Origin: Arthrobacter methylotrophus
Lineage (GTDB): Bacteria > Actinomycetota > Actinomycetes > Actinomycetales > Micrococcaceae
Direction of reading: 5' to 3'
DNA length: 64,000 nt
Assembly: GCF_039539965.1 (NCBI RefSeq)
Contig: NZ_BAABED010000001.1
Location: 2,046,001-2,110,000, forward strand
The position numbers were made by a program, and so were the translations under genes. The notes under the pieces were generated by a model. That model was given only the letters and a program-made list of their open reading frames with translations, searched no databases and was not told the origin of the DNA. This document shows positions 52,086 to 60,997 of this stretch, piece by piece (position 1 is the first letter of the stretch; every line of letters begins with the position of its first letter).

Positions 52086-53014
52086 TGACCGGGCCTCGCG
52101 TTCAGGAATTCACCTGTCACCTCGAATGCCCGGTAGAACTCCGGAATCCAAGAGAAGTTCTGGACAAAACCGTGGTTGGCGCCTGAGTAGCGGGTCACTT
52201 TTGTCTCGACGCCGGCTTCCGCCAAGCGCTGGCCGTAAAGTTCACCCTCGTCACGGAGCGGGTCGAACTCGGCCGTGATGATGAGTGCAGGTGGAAGGCC
52301 CGCAAGGTCTGCCCTTTTGATGGGGGATACGAGGGGATCCGCCGGGTCCGCGCCGCTCTCGACGTAGAAAGAGTTCCACGGCCTGAGGCCGATCGTCTCG
52401 AGCCCGTACCCCCGCGAGTTTTCCTGCAGCGACGCGTAACGCTCGACGTCGAAGTCCAGGTCCAGCGAGGGATAGAACATGATCTGATGGGTGATCCGGT
52501 TGAACCCGTCGTCGTGGGCTTTAGCAGCGACCGCCGCGACGAAATTGCCGCCCGAGCTGTCGCCGGCGATCGCGAGGTTCTTCCCGTCCCACTTCAGACT
52601 TTTGCCTTCCCCGGCAGCCCAGCGGACCACCCCGTAGCAGTCATCAAGCCCTGCCGGGAACGAGGCTTCGGGAGCCAAGCGGTAGCCCACCGAGATGACC
52701 TTGTGGCCGGTTTCCTTCGCCAGAGACCGTGCCACATGGTCGTGGGTGTCCAGGCTGCCCAGGAAGAACGCCCCGCCGTGGACGTACACCAGCAGACCAT
52801 AAGAGTCCGCCTCCACCGGCGTGTAGATCCGGATGGCGACCTCGCCGGTCGCCGTCGCGGCCGTCGCATCTTCGACGACTGCGAGCGGCAGGCGGTCCGC
52901 CGCGGGGGTAACCCGCTGCTCCTCGGCGGCCCGCATCGTGGCCGGATCCGGACGGGTGCCGTCAGCCGGCGGGATGTGGTCGAGGATCTCGGCGATCTGC
53001 GGATGGATAGGCAT
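52082..53014 (-). CDS. Alpha/beta hydrolase (hormone-sensitive lipase family)
   Basis: A 310-residue esterase. It shows HGGAFFLGS (oxyanion hole), GDSSGGNFVAAV (nucleophile Ser), DPLRDEGELYG (acid) and SGANHGF (His), the classic HSL/GDSAG layout. Likely acts on a short-chain ester in the pathway. It lies 15 bases downstream of the monooxygenase gene. Confidence 0.9.
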   Translation of the reverse strand: MPIHPQIAEILDHIPPADGTRPDPATMRAAEEQRVTPAADRLPLAVVEDATAATATGEVAIRIYTPVEADSYGLLVYVHGGAFFLGSLDTHDHVARSLAKETGHKVISVGYRLAPEASFPAGLDDCYGVVRWAAGEGKSLKWDGKNLAIAGDSSGGNFVAAVAAKAHDDGFNRITHQIMFYPSLDLDFDVERYASLQENSRGYGLETIGLRPWNSFYVESGADPADPLVSPIKRADLAGLPPALIITAEFDPLRDEGELYGQRLAEAGVETKVTRYSGANHGFVQNFSWIPEFYRAFEVTGEFLNARPGQ

Positions 53015-53029
53015 CTTGCGACCTCCGTC

Positions 53030-54139
53030 TTACTGCTTGGCCGGGAACGCGGATTCCACGGCGTCGGCGTGCCAGCCCTGGCGCGACACACGCTGCAGCT
53101 CGTCCGTCAGCGGCTTGCGGGTGGCCTCGTAGATCGCCAGTGCGTCCTTGACGGAGTCGCCCTGCAGGAGTGCGTCGGCGAACCCGCCGGCGTCCAGGAT
53201 CGCCGAGTTGGCGCCCTGGCCCTGGTGGTGGAGCATCGCGTGGGCAGCGTCGCCGAGCAGCGCAACGGAGTCGGTGTGCCATGAGTCCAGGGGATCGATG
53301 TCGAACACCGAACGGCTCGTCACCTGGCTCAAGTCGAGCTCCCGGGCGACCTGGATGATCCGCTCGTCGAATCCTTCGAGGATCTTCTCCAAGTACTCAT
53401 GGGTGATTTCCGGCGCCCACGAGGCGTCGTCAGACGGGGCCGTGATGTCGTAGGAGAGCTGCCCGCGGTGGCGCAGCGGCAGATTGTACGCGATCGTGCC
53501 GTTCTCGCCCATGTAGAAGCGCGGGTTGTCGTCGGTGACGAGGCCGTGGGCGTCTTCGATGGAAATGACCGCGCGGTAGGCGTGCTCGCCGGAGAACACC
53601 GGTTCCTTCTGCGAGAACAGCTGGTAGCGCACCGTCGAACGGATGCCGTCGGCGCCGATGACGAGGTCGGCCGTGATGACCTCGCCGTTTTCGAAGGTCA
53701 GGGTCGCGTGGTCGCCGTTGTCCTCGATGGTCTCCAGCTTGTAGCCAAGGTGCACCATGCCTTCGGGGAGCACGCTCAGCAGGGCGTCGATGAAGTCCCC
53801 GCGGTGGATCATGCGGTTGTGGTTGACCTTCTCGTAGGCGTGCAGGAAGGGCCACTCCTCGTTGGCGAGGACGTGCTTACCGTCCGCACTGAGGATCTCA
53901 AGGTGGTCGCTGGGCGAGCTCACCGCGGCAATCGCGTCGAAGATGCCCCATTGGCGGAACAGTTCGACGGTCGGCGGGCGCAGGCCGATGCCAGCACCAA
54001 CCTGGCCCAACGCGGGCGCCTGCTCATAGACGTGGACGTTCTCCGCGCCGATATTCTGCAGAGCCTTGGCAACAGCAGCGCCGCCGTAGCCGCCGCCGAT
54101 GATGGCGATGTTGAGGTTCTTGATGTCTTGAGCCTTCAT
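53030..54139 (-). CDS. FAD-dependent monooxygenase (salicylate hydroxylase-like)
   Basis: A 369-residue group A flavoprotein. FAD motif IAIIGGGYGGAAVAKAL, DG motif VIGADGIRSTV and GD motif ALLGDAAHAMLHHQGQGAN are present. Family members add a hydroxyl to aromatic rings using NAD(P)H. Placed between the two phosphotriesterase-like genes and the hydrolases, it suggests that an aromatic or unsaturated ring compound is processed. The actual substrate is unknown. Confidence 0.87.
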   Translation of the reverse strand: MKAQDIKNLNIAIIGGGYGGAAVAKALQNIGAENVHVYEQAPALGQVGAGIGLRPPTVELFRQWGIFDAIAAVSSPSDHLEILSADGKHVLANEEWPFLHAYEKVNHNRMIHRGDFIDALLSVLPEGMVHLGYKLETIEDNGDHATLTFENGEVITADLVIGADGIRSTVRYQLFSQKEPVFSGEHAYRAVISIEDAHGLVTDDNPRFYMGENGTIAYNLPLRHRGQLSYDITAPSDDASWAPEITHEYLEKILEGFDERIIQVARELDLSQVTSRSVFDIDPLDSWHTDSVALLGDAAHAMLHHQGQGANSAILDAGGFADALLQGDSVKDALAIYEATRKPLTDELQRVSRQGWHADAVESAFPAKQ

Positions 54140-54218
54140 TGCTTAAGTCACTTTCTTGACAATTCTTGGCCAGGGCCAAGTCTGGGGAAACGGGTGGGTT
54201 GTGGGGTCTGCCCTGAAG

Positions 54219-55172
54219 TCAGGCGTCCAGCGATAGGAAGTCGGCCGGGTTGGTTTCGAGGAGGAGTTTGAGGGTGGCGTCGTCGATGCCGGCCTCGCGC
54301 ATATCCGGGATCATGTCCTCGAAGATGTAGTTGATGGTGTGGCCCTTGACGCCTGGCCAGCCCAGGGGGCTGCAGTTGGCGTCGGCGGAGACGAGGAGTT
54401 TGTCTGCGTAGCCTTTGTTGACGAGGTTCACGAAGTGCTGCATGCGTTCGGCGCGCTTGCGGCCCCAGAAGGGCGGATCGGGAAGTTCGAGGTCGTAGCC
54501 GAAGGTGTCGAAGCCGATCCGTCCGCCTTGTTTGTAGATCCAGTCGTGCGGGGTGATCGGGGCGTTGAGTCCGTCGTCGGCGTGGCCGAAGAGCACGCGG
54601 TCCAGGGAGAGGCCTTCTTCGTTGAAGATGGCCACGGCTGGTTCGGGGTCGATGGCCAGGTGGGTCAGGATCGGTGCACCCGTGAGGACGGCGGCGCGGG
54701 CCGCGGCCCGGTAGATGCGTTTGTCCAGCTCCGTCATTCGTCCGCCGCGGCTTACGCCGACCTTGATGACGCCGGCCTTGGCGCCGGTGTTTCCGATGCC
54801 GACGGTGATCTCGTGGATGAACACTTTCGTGAGGTAGTCCACGGTGGCGCGGGAGAAGTGCGGTAGTGCGGTGTCGCCGCCGACGAACCCGGTGCAGGCC
54901 ACGATGTGCACGCCTGTTTTTCGTGACAGAGACTTGTAGTAGTCGACGTCGCGGCCGTTGCAGATACCCGTGGCGTCCACGAAGGTGCCGCCGCCGTATT
55001 CGCGGAACTTCCGCAGCTTCGGCACGGTTTCTTCATAGGCTTGTTCCGGAGTCTTCCACCATTTGCTGTCCAGTTCGGATCCGGGCATGCCGTAGCCGAT
55101 GTGTTCGTGGACCGCCACGATTTCCAGTTCTTCGGCCGGAATGGTTCCCAGCACTGTGTTGACCTTGGTCAT
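54219..55172 (-). CDS. Phosphotriesterase-family metal-dependent hydrolase
   Basis: A 317-residue amidohydrolase-superfamily protein. The full set of PTE-type metal ligands can be placed: His22 and His24 (VAVHEHIGYG), Lys137 to be carboxylated (AGVIKVGVS), His171 (ILTHLAID), His197 (LFGHADD) and Asp264 (LVSADANCS). Many natural members are lactonases, so cleavage of a lactone or ester is a fair guess. It is about 30-40% similar by eye to the product of the neighbouring gene at 55223, which lacks these ligands. The two genes are 50 bases apart. Confidence 0.88.
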   Translation of the reverse strand: MTKVNTVLGTIPAEELEIVAVHEHIGYGMPGSELDSKWWKTPEQAYEETVPKLRKFREYGGGTFVDATGICNGRDVDYYKSLSRKTGVHIVACTGFVGGDTALPHFSRATVDYLTKVFIHEITVGIGNTGAKAGVIKVGVSRGGRMTELDKRIYRAAARAAVLTGAPILTHLAIDPEPAVAIFNEEGLSLDRVLFGHADDGLNAPITPHDWIYKQGGRIGFDTFGYDLELPDPPFWGRKRAERMQHFVNLVNKGYADKLLVSADANCSPLGWPGVKGHTINYIFEDMIPDMREAGIDDATLKLLLETNPADFLSLDA

Positions 55173-55222
55173 TGGTTCACCTCAGGAGTTCGAAAGCTTG
55201 TTGTCGGTGGGCGGGGACGTGC

Positions 55223-56233
55223 TTAACGCACGGTGAGTAGCTTGCGCGGGTTCTCCGCGAGGATGCGCTGGGCGTCTTCCTCGCTCAAGCCGTGTGCCTT
55301 GAGGTGCGGTACGAACGTGGCCAGGACGTGGCTGTAGGGCAGGTTGTATTCCGGAACGCCCTTGGCGACTCCGATCGAGTTTCCCGAAAGGATGATTTTG
55401 TCGGCGTGACCGGCCTGCACGAGTTCGAGTACCAGTTCGGTGCGTTCGTGGTCGGTGAGGTAGTCCGGATGGTCATTCAAGCCCACGTGGTCGATGCCGA
55501 CGAATGCTCCGCGGCGAGCCACTTCGAGGGCGGAGCCGGCGGCGTCCTTGCGGTCCAGCTCGCCCACGAGTACCCGGTCGGCCCCGACCTGCTCGTCCAG
55601 GACGATGTCCAGGTCGTGCAGGGCGTCGGCGCCGAAGCGGATGGAGACGGGGACACCGGTGTTCTTGGCGGTGCGGGCGGAGCCGCGGAACAGGCTTTCC
55701 TCGGTGGGGGTCATCCCGGCGCGGTCGGCGATGGTGGTCACGATGCCGGCGGCGGCGCGGCGTTCGAGCCGGGGGACCACCATTCCCTCGGTGACTTCCT
55801 TGCCGAAGAGATCGCTGAACTTGTCGGCCGGCCACGGGGTGGGTGGATTGGTCTGTGGCGTAAGGAAGTATCCGCCGAGTTCTTCCTCCGGGCCCAGGCC
55901 TGTGGAAGCGATGATGTGGACGCCGGTGGAGCGGGAAAGTGCCTCGTAGAGTTTGAGGTCGCGGCCGTGGAACATTCCGGTGCTGTCAACGATCGTTTGC
56001 CCGCCGTGCTCGCGGAAGTCCGTGAGTTTCGCGGCCAGCGCCTGGAAGATCTCTGCCCGGTCCATGGAGATGTCGGGAGCGTACTGGGCGCCCGGGAGCA
56101 CTGACAACAAGGCCTCGTGGACCGCGACAATGCCCAATTCCGTCGCGGGGACGGGACCCAGGACCGTATTGACGGTCCGCCCATCGGCGGTATGGAACGC
56201 GTCGCCGGTATCGACGGGTATGGTGTGGCTCAC
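55223..56233 (-). CDS. Phosphotriesterase-like pseudoenzyme
   Basis: A 336-residue homologue of the preceding PTE-like protein, easily aligned through VNTVLGPVPATELGIVAVHE, STGVHIIASTG and DKIILSGN. Against it, the metal ligands read His39 kept, then Ala41 for His, Thr166 for Lys, Arg199 for His, Glu225 for His and Asn285 for Asp. With five of six ligands gone it cannot bind the binuclear centre in the usual way. The frame is intact and long, so it seems kept for another role, perhaps as a partner subunit of the active paralogue. First gene of the minus-strand arm, just behind an operator. Confidence 0.85.
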   Translation of the reverse strand: MSHTIPVDTGDAFHTADGRTVNTVLGPVPATELGIVAVHEALLSVLPGAQYAPDISMDRAEIFQALAAKLTDFREHGGQTIVDSTGMFHGRDLKLYEALSRSTGVHIIASTGLGPEEELGGYFLTPQTNPPTPWPADKFSDLFGKEVTEGMVVPRLERRAAAGIVTTIADRAGMTPTEESLFRGSARTAKNTGVPVSIRFGADALHDLDIVLDEQVGADRVLVGELDRKDAAGSALEVARRGAFVGIDHVGLNDHPDYLTDHERTELVLELVQAGHADKIILSGNSIGVAKGVPEYNLPYSHVLATFVPHLKAHGLSEEDAQRILAENPRKLLTVR

Positions 56234-56330
56234 TTAGCTTCTCCCTTGAAGATCGGGTTCTGAATGCAGGGGCGCAGCGGAGTGTGACCATGCCGTCGCT
56301 CCGTTGCGGTGTTGTCAGCATCACATATTT

Positions 56331-56347
56331 CTTTACATCGTGTCAAG
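56331..56347. promoter_or_regulatory. TetR operator candidate A
   Basis: CTTTACATCGTGTCAAG, an imperfect palindrome. On the minus strand it contains TTGACA (56341-56346), a likely -35 for the operon starting at 56233, so binding would block that promoter. Nearly identical to sites B and C. Confidence 0.65.
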
Positions 56348-56413
56348 GAAATTTTCGCAACGTATGTTTACTACTCAAAAAACAGATTATGAAGCCAACG
56401 CTACGTAAGCCCT

Positions 56414-56430
56414 CTTGACATCATGTAAAG
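56414..56430. promoter_or_regulatory. TetR operator candidate B with plus-strand promoter
   Basis: CTTGACATCATGTAAAG; its reverse complement differs from site A at two positions. It contains TTGACA (56415-56420), which with CAGAAT (56439-56444, 18-base spacer) forms a likely promoter for the MFS/P450 operon. Confidence 0.65.
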
Positions 56431-56548
56431 CTTGGCTTCAGAATGTGGGGAGCGCCACATCTCTCCGGCCGATGCCGGCCAATACCTCGGTGGGCACCAG
56501 TCTTGGCGCCCCATCAGAGGATCGAACGGAAACAAGGGAGTTTCATCG

Positions 56549-58276
56549 ATGAGTCAGACCATTTCCGTAGCGAGCCGCGGCTCGGTACGGGCCACTTTTG
56601 TGGCCGCCTACAGTGCGGTCACCCTCGCACAGATCACCAACGCATTGCCAGGGGCCCTCAGCGGCACCTTTGCCGTGGAATTCCACACCTCGGGTGCCGG
56701 ACTGACCTGGATCGCGGGCATGTTCCTGATGGGCATTGTTGTATTCGAGCTCAGCTGGGGACTCCTGGGCGACATGTTCGGACGCAAGAAGCTGCTCTAC
56801 GTCGGCGCTGCCGTCAGCATCGTCGGCTCCGTTATGGCCGCGATGGCGCCCACCACAGACATGATGATCGTGGCGCAGGCCATCGGCGGCATCGGGGCCG
56901 GCATCCTCTTTCCCATATCGCTTTCCATGATCGCGGCGATCACTCCTGACCACCGTGCCCGGGCAAAGGTCATCGCCACCTGGGCCGGGTTCCTCTCGCT
57001 GGGCGCGGTGATTTCCCCGATGCTCGCCGGGTTCACGGCGCAGTTCTTCACCGTGCCGGGTGGTGCACCGGGCGCCCCGAACGCCTTCAGTGGCTGGCGC
57101 GCGGCCTATTTGGTTGCGGCCGCTGTCGCCGTGCTCGTGCTTATCATCGCGGTCAAGGCAAAGGATTCCGCAGCGGCCGAGGGACGCAAGATGGACCTGC
57201 CCGGCCAGGTCACTCTCGCACTCGGCCTCATCGCCGTCCTTTACGCCACGGTGACGGCGGTTGACGCCGGCTTCGGCAGCGCCCAGGTGATCGCAAGCTA
57301 CATCGCTGGCGGAATCCTGCTGCTCGCTTTCGTCGTCATCGAATCACGCACCGCGCAGCCACTGATCCACCTGTCGCTGTTCAAGAACAGCTCCTACTCG
57401 ATTACCGGCATTGTGGCAGTCACCGGCATGTTCGCATTCCTCGCGATCTGCTTCAGCACGAGCGTCGCCGTCAGCGGCCTGGCGCTGGCCGAGACCTGGA
57501 AGATCGGAGTACTGTTCGTCTTCATCCAAGGCCCGGCATTCGCCTTCATTCCGGTTGTCGGATGGCTCATCCACCACGTTGCGCCACGCTGGGTGCTCAC
57601 GGCCGGTTTCGCTCTCATGGCCGTCTCCGGTTTCTGGCTCTCGACGTTCGCCCTAGGCACTCCAGAGACCTTCGGTGGCACCCCGTGGACGACGTTCATT
57701 CCGCCGCTGCTGCTACTGGGTATCGGCTTCGCCCTTACGGTTGGCTCAGTGACCGCCGTGGCCATCAACACCGTCCCCGTCCAGCAAATCGGCATGGCAT
57801 CCGCCACGACGAATCTCTTGCGCGACCTTGGCTTCGCGCTCGGCCCCGTCATCGGCTCGGCCATCGCCTTCGGCATTGGAGCCACGGTGTTCGCGGGTCC
57901 CCTTGCCGGGATCCTCGGGGTGGCAGGTCTGCCCGCAGATGCGGTGGCCGGGCTGGTACACGTGCCACCGTTAGGCTTCCTCTCAGGCTGGGACGGCGTT
58001 GTCGCCCAATTCTCCGGCCAAGCAGCGGCAAGCGGCGCGCCCGCCCAAGCGGTCGACGGCATGGTCAAGGCACTCGTCGCCGCCAAGCCACATATCCAGG
58101 GCGTCGCCGGGACCTCCCTGGGCCAGGGTTTCCAGACTGTCTACCTCTCCGCGGGCATCGCTGCGACCCTCTCCGCCATTCTCACTCTTTTCATCTCCGC
58201 ACGGTCCTCGGCACCTACCGCGGACGCCATTGCGGAGACCACCGAAGCAAACGAGGAGGCCGCCGTCATTGATTGA
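56549..58276 (+). CDS. MFS transporter, DHA2 (14-helix) type
   Basis: A 575-residue membrane protein with about 14 helices. Motif A reads LLGDMFGRKKLLYVG and a second copy-like glycine-rich helix is GIGAGILFPISLSMIAAI. It starts the plus-strand arm of the catabolic cluster, so it may take up the substrate or expel a toxic intermediate. ATG at 56549 follows AAGGGAG; an in-frame start at 56432 lies in the promoter region and is rejected. Confidence 0.87.
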   Translation: MSQTISVASRGSVRATFVAAYSAVTLAQITNALPGALSGTFAVEFHTSGAGLTWIAGMFLMGIVVFELSWGLLGDMFGRKKLLYVGAAVSIVGSVMAAMAPTTDMMIVAQAIGGIGAGILFPISLSMIAAITPDHRARAKVIATWAGFLSLGAVISPMLAGFTAQFFTVPGGAPGAPNAFSGWRAAYLVAAAVAVLVLIIAVKAKDSAAAEGRKMDLPGQVTLALGLIAVLYATVTAVDAGFGSAQVIASYIAGGILLLAFVVIESRTAQPLIHLSLFKNSSYSITGIVAVTGMFAFLAICFSTSVAVSGLALAETWKIGVLFVFIQGPAFAFIPVVGWLIHHVAPRWVLTAGFALMAVSGFWLSTFALGTPETFGGTPWTTFIPPLLLLGIGFALTVGSVTAVAINTVPVQQIGMASATTNLLRDLGFALGPVIGSAIAFGIGATVFAGPLAGILGVAGLPADAVAGLVHVPPLGFLSGWDGVVAQFSGQAAASGAPAQAVDGMVKALVAAKPHIQGVAGTSLGQGFQTVYLSAGIAATLSAILTLFISARSSAPTADAIAETTEANEEAAVID

Positions 58277-58315
58277 CGGATGGCTTCACCCCCTACTATC
58301 CGCAAGGAGAACACC

Positions 58316-59488
58316 GTGACTGCACCCATCGAGTCAAACATCGACATCTGGGATGACGACGTCCTCGTCGACCCCTATCCCACCTATGCCGCGCTCCGCG
58401 AGCAGGCTTCAGTGGTCCACCTTCCGAAGAACGATCTGTACGTCTTGACGCGCTACGACGTCATCCGCGACGCCCTTGGCGACCCCGAAGCCTTCTCCTC
58501 CTCCAGCATCGGATTCAACCCCATGGTCAACGAGGCGCTACAGGGCACCTCCCTGGCCTCCGACCCGCCCATTCACACGCAGCTCCGCGCCACCTTGTCC
58601 CAGAACCTCACCCCCCGAGCCCTCCGTGGCCTCAAAGTCGTCATCGACGAAAAGGCCGACAAGCTCGTCGCGGAACTGGCCGCGAGCGGCAGCTTCGAGG
58701 CCATCGACGCCTTGGCCCGTGCCTTCCCGATCGAAATCGTCGCCGACCTCATTGGCTTCAGCGGTCACGTCAAGGCCAACATGCTGCGCTGGGGCCAGGC
58801 TGCGATGCAGGTCATCGGCCCGCTGAACCAGCGCACCCAGGAGAGCTTCCCGATCGCCGGCGAGCTTTACGGCTGGTGCTCCTCGGTCACCGCGGACGAC
58901 CTCACGCCCGGCTCCATTGGGCGCGGCATCTTTGACGCCGAGACCCGCGGCGACATTCCCGAGGGCTCCGCGGGCCACATCATCCACCAGTACCTCGGAG
59001 CCGGCGTCGACACGACCATCGCCTCTATCGGCAACATCGTTGCGCTGTTTGGCCACCACCCCGATCAGTTCGAGCTGGTCCGAGAGAACCCGGAACTCGT
59101 TCCCGCCGCGTTCGCTGAAGTGCTCCGCTACTGGGCGCCGGTCCATATCTGGGGCCGGAAGGCAACCCGCGATGTGGAAATCGATGGAGTCACGATTCCT
59201 GCAGGTGCCCAGGTGGGCGTCCTGTTCGGCGCCGGCAACCGGGATCCGCGCCACTACGAGAATCCCGACACTTTCGACGTGAAACGCAACCCCGTGGACC
59301 ACCTCTCGTTCGGATATGGGCCGCATGGCTGCGCCGGGCAGGGCCTCGCGAAGCTCGAGGCGCACGCGATCATCGAAGCGCTTGCCCGAAGGGTAAAGAC
59401 CCTGGTCCTCGCCGACGAGGCCCGCGAGCCCAGCAATATAACGCGGAGCTTCGAGGTGCTCCAGGTTGAAAAGGTGGTGGCAGCATGA
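58316..59488 (+). CDS. Cytochrome P450
   Basis: A 390-residue soluble bacterial P450. I-helix oxygen motif GAGVDTTIA, ExxR in FAEVLRYW and the heme-binding loop FGYGPHGCAGQ (Cys ligand) are all present. It resembles the CYP199-like group that acts on aromatic acids, but I would not assign a family firmly. Followed by its own ferredoxin and reductase, it forms a complete class I electron chain. The start GTG at 58316 is six bases after AAGGAG; an in-frame ATG at 58280 has none. Confidence 0.93.
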   Translation: MTAPIESNIDIWDDDVLVDPYPTYAALREQASVVHLPKNDLYVLTRYDVIRDALGDPEAFSSSSIGFNPMVNEALQGTSLASDPPIHTQLRATLSQNLTPRALRGLKVVIDEKADKLVAELAASGSFEAIDALARAFPIEIVADLIGFSGHVKANMLRWGQAAMQVIGPLNQRTQESFPIAGELYGWCSSVTADDLTPGSIGRGIFDAETRGDIPEGSAGHIIHQYLGAGVDTTIASIGNIVALFGHHPDQFELVRENPELVPAAFAEVLRYWAPVHIWGRKATRDVEIDGVTIPAGAQVGVLFGAGNRDPRHYENPDTFDVKRNPVDHLSFGYGPHGCAGQGLAKLEAHAIIEALARRVKTLVLADEAREPSNITRSFEVLQVEKVVAA

Positions 59489-59679
59489 GGATCGAACTGG
59501 ACCGTCCCCGCTGCGAGGGTCACGGCCTGTGCGAGGAGGCAGCGCCCGCGCTGATGCACCTGGATGACGACGGCGAATTGGTCATCGATGTGCCGGAAGT
59601 GGATGGGTCCGATCTTGACGCCGCGAAGGCTGCGGTCAGGGTTTGCCCGGTCGCCGCGCTCCGATTGGCCGCGGCATGA
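59485..59679 (+). CDS. Ferredoxin, P450 partner
   Basis: A 64-residue [3Fe-4S]-type ferredoxin. Cysteines appear in RCEGHGLCEEAAP and VRVCPVAAL; the His in CEGHGLC replaces the second Cys, as in many actinobacterial P450 ferredoxins. It overlaps the P450 stop by four bases, and its own stop overlaps the reductase start. Confidence 0.93.
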   Translation: MRIELDRPRCEGHGLCEEAAPALMHLDDDGELVIDVPEVDGSDLDAAKAAVRVCPVAALRLAAA

Positions 59680-60890
59680 CCATGCGCAGGATTGTGGTGG
59701 TCGGCAACGGAATTGCTGGTCTCACGGCGTGCGATTCGCTCCGCTCGGCAGGTTTCGACGGTGAGTTGACGGTGGTGGGCGCGGAACGCCACCATCCGTA
59801 TAGCCGCCCGGCCCTGTCCAAGGCGCTGCTGCACGGCGTCGATGGGGTGGGTGTCGACGGGAACAGCGAGGGCGCGCTGCAGGCGCACGAACTTCCCGAG
59901 CCGGGCCACGAAGCAAGGGAGTTGCTCGGCGTCAGCGCCACGGGTCTGGACGTCGACGCCCGGCTGGTTCATCTGGACGGAGGCGATGACCTGCCGTATG
60001 ACGGCCTTGTTATCGCCTCCGGTTCCAGGGCGAGGCGCCTCACGGCGGGTGTGCAAGGGAATAGCTCCTCACACGAGCTCACCTTGCGCACCATCGAGGA
60101 TGCCATCCTGCTCAAGGAACGCCTCGCATCGCGGCCCTCAGTCGTCGTGGTCGGTGGCGGACCACTCGGAATGGAAGTCGCCTCAGGCTGCCTGCACGTT
60201 GGCTGCGACGTCACGCTCGTCTCCGACGCCAAACCACTCTCGCGCCAGCTTGGCGACCATCTGTCGGACATGTTCACCTCCGCCGCCATCCGGCGCGGAC
60301 TGCGAGTGGTTGCCGGCGGGCAGGCCCGCTTGCTGGACGACGACGCCGGGACACGGGTTGTCCTGGCCGACGGCAGCGAGCTCCGGGCCGATCTCGTGGT
60401 CACCGCAATTGGCGACGAACCGAATGTCGGCTGGTTGGCCGGCTCGCAGCTACTGACCGACGGGTCGCTGCGCGTCGACGCGCGTGGACGGCTGCGGCCG
60501 GACATCGTGGCTGCCGGCGATGTGGCGTTCTTCCCCACCCGCTACGGCGTTCAACGGGTTCCCCTGTGGACGAGCGCCATCGACCAGGCCAAGAACGCTG
60601 CGCTCGGACTGCTCCAAGGCGAAGCTGCGCCCGAGTTTACCTTCCAGCCGTACTTCTGGACCGAGGGTTTCGGCCTCTCGCTCAAGGCTGTCGGGTTCAC
60701 GCCGGTGGTCGGGACGCCGGACTATTGCGAGCCGGGCGATGGCGGAGACTCGGTGCTCCTGCGCTGGCAGAACGACGACGGATTCGGCACCGCCGCCGCG
60801 GTCAATTACCGGATTCCGATCCCCAAACTGCGCCGCTTGGCTGATGTCGGTCCCGGGGCGCTACGTCGAGAGGCGCCCCTAAAGCTCTGA
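59676..60890 (+). CDS. Ferredoxin reductase (FAD, NAD(P)H-dependent)
   Basis: A 404-residue oxidoreductase that passes electrons from NAD(P)H to the neighbouring ferredoxin. FAD motif VVVGNGIAGLTACDSL, NAD motif VVVGGGPLGMEVASG and the second FAD segment DIVAAGDVAFFP are typical of the rubredoxin/putidaredoxin reductase family. The start ATG at 59676 overlaps the ferredoxin stop (ATGA), fixing the start; a longer frame from 59643 is rejected. Confidence 0.92.
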   Translation: MTMRRIVVVGNGIAGLTACDSLRSAGFDGELTVVGAERHHPYSRPALSKALLHGVDGVGVDGNSEGALQAHELPEPGHEARELLGVSATGLDVDARLVHLDGGDDLPYDGLVIASGSRARRLTAGVQGNSSSHELTLRTIEDAILLKERLASRPSVVVVGGGPLGMEVASGCLHVGCDVTLVSDAKPLSRQLGDHLSDMFTSAAIRRGLRVVAGGQARLLDDDAGTRVVLADGSELRADLVVTAIGDEPNVGWLAGSQLLTDGSLRVDARGRLRPDIVAAGDVAFFPTRYGVQRVPLWTSAIDQAKNAALGLLQGEAAPEFTFQPYFWTEGFGLSLKAVGFTPVVGTPDYCEPGDGGDSVLLRWQNDDGFGTAAAVNYRIPIPKLRRLADVGPGALRREAPLKL

Positions 60891-60911
60891 AACCGGATCT
60901 TGCTTCACCGT

Positions 60912-60928
60912 CTTGACAGCGTGTCAGG
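60912..60928. promoter_or_regulatory. TetR operator candidate C
   Basis: CTTGACAGCGTGTCAGG, with the arms TGACA/TGTCA, 70 bases before the TetR gene. It shares the ACAnCGTGTCA core with site A and TTGACA with site B, fitting autoregulation. Confidence 0.6.
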
Positions 60929-60997
60929 GCGTTTGCCGTCGCGCATCTTTCGCGCTTGCTGCGGACGGTTGCCTCACACCACCGATAGGATTGCCTT

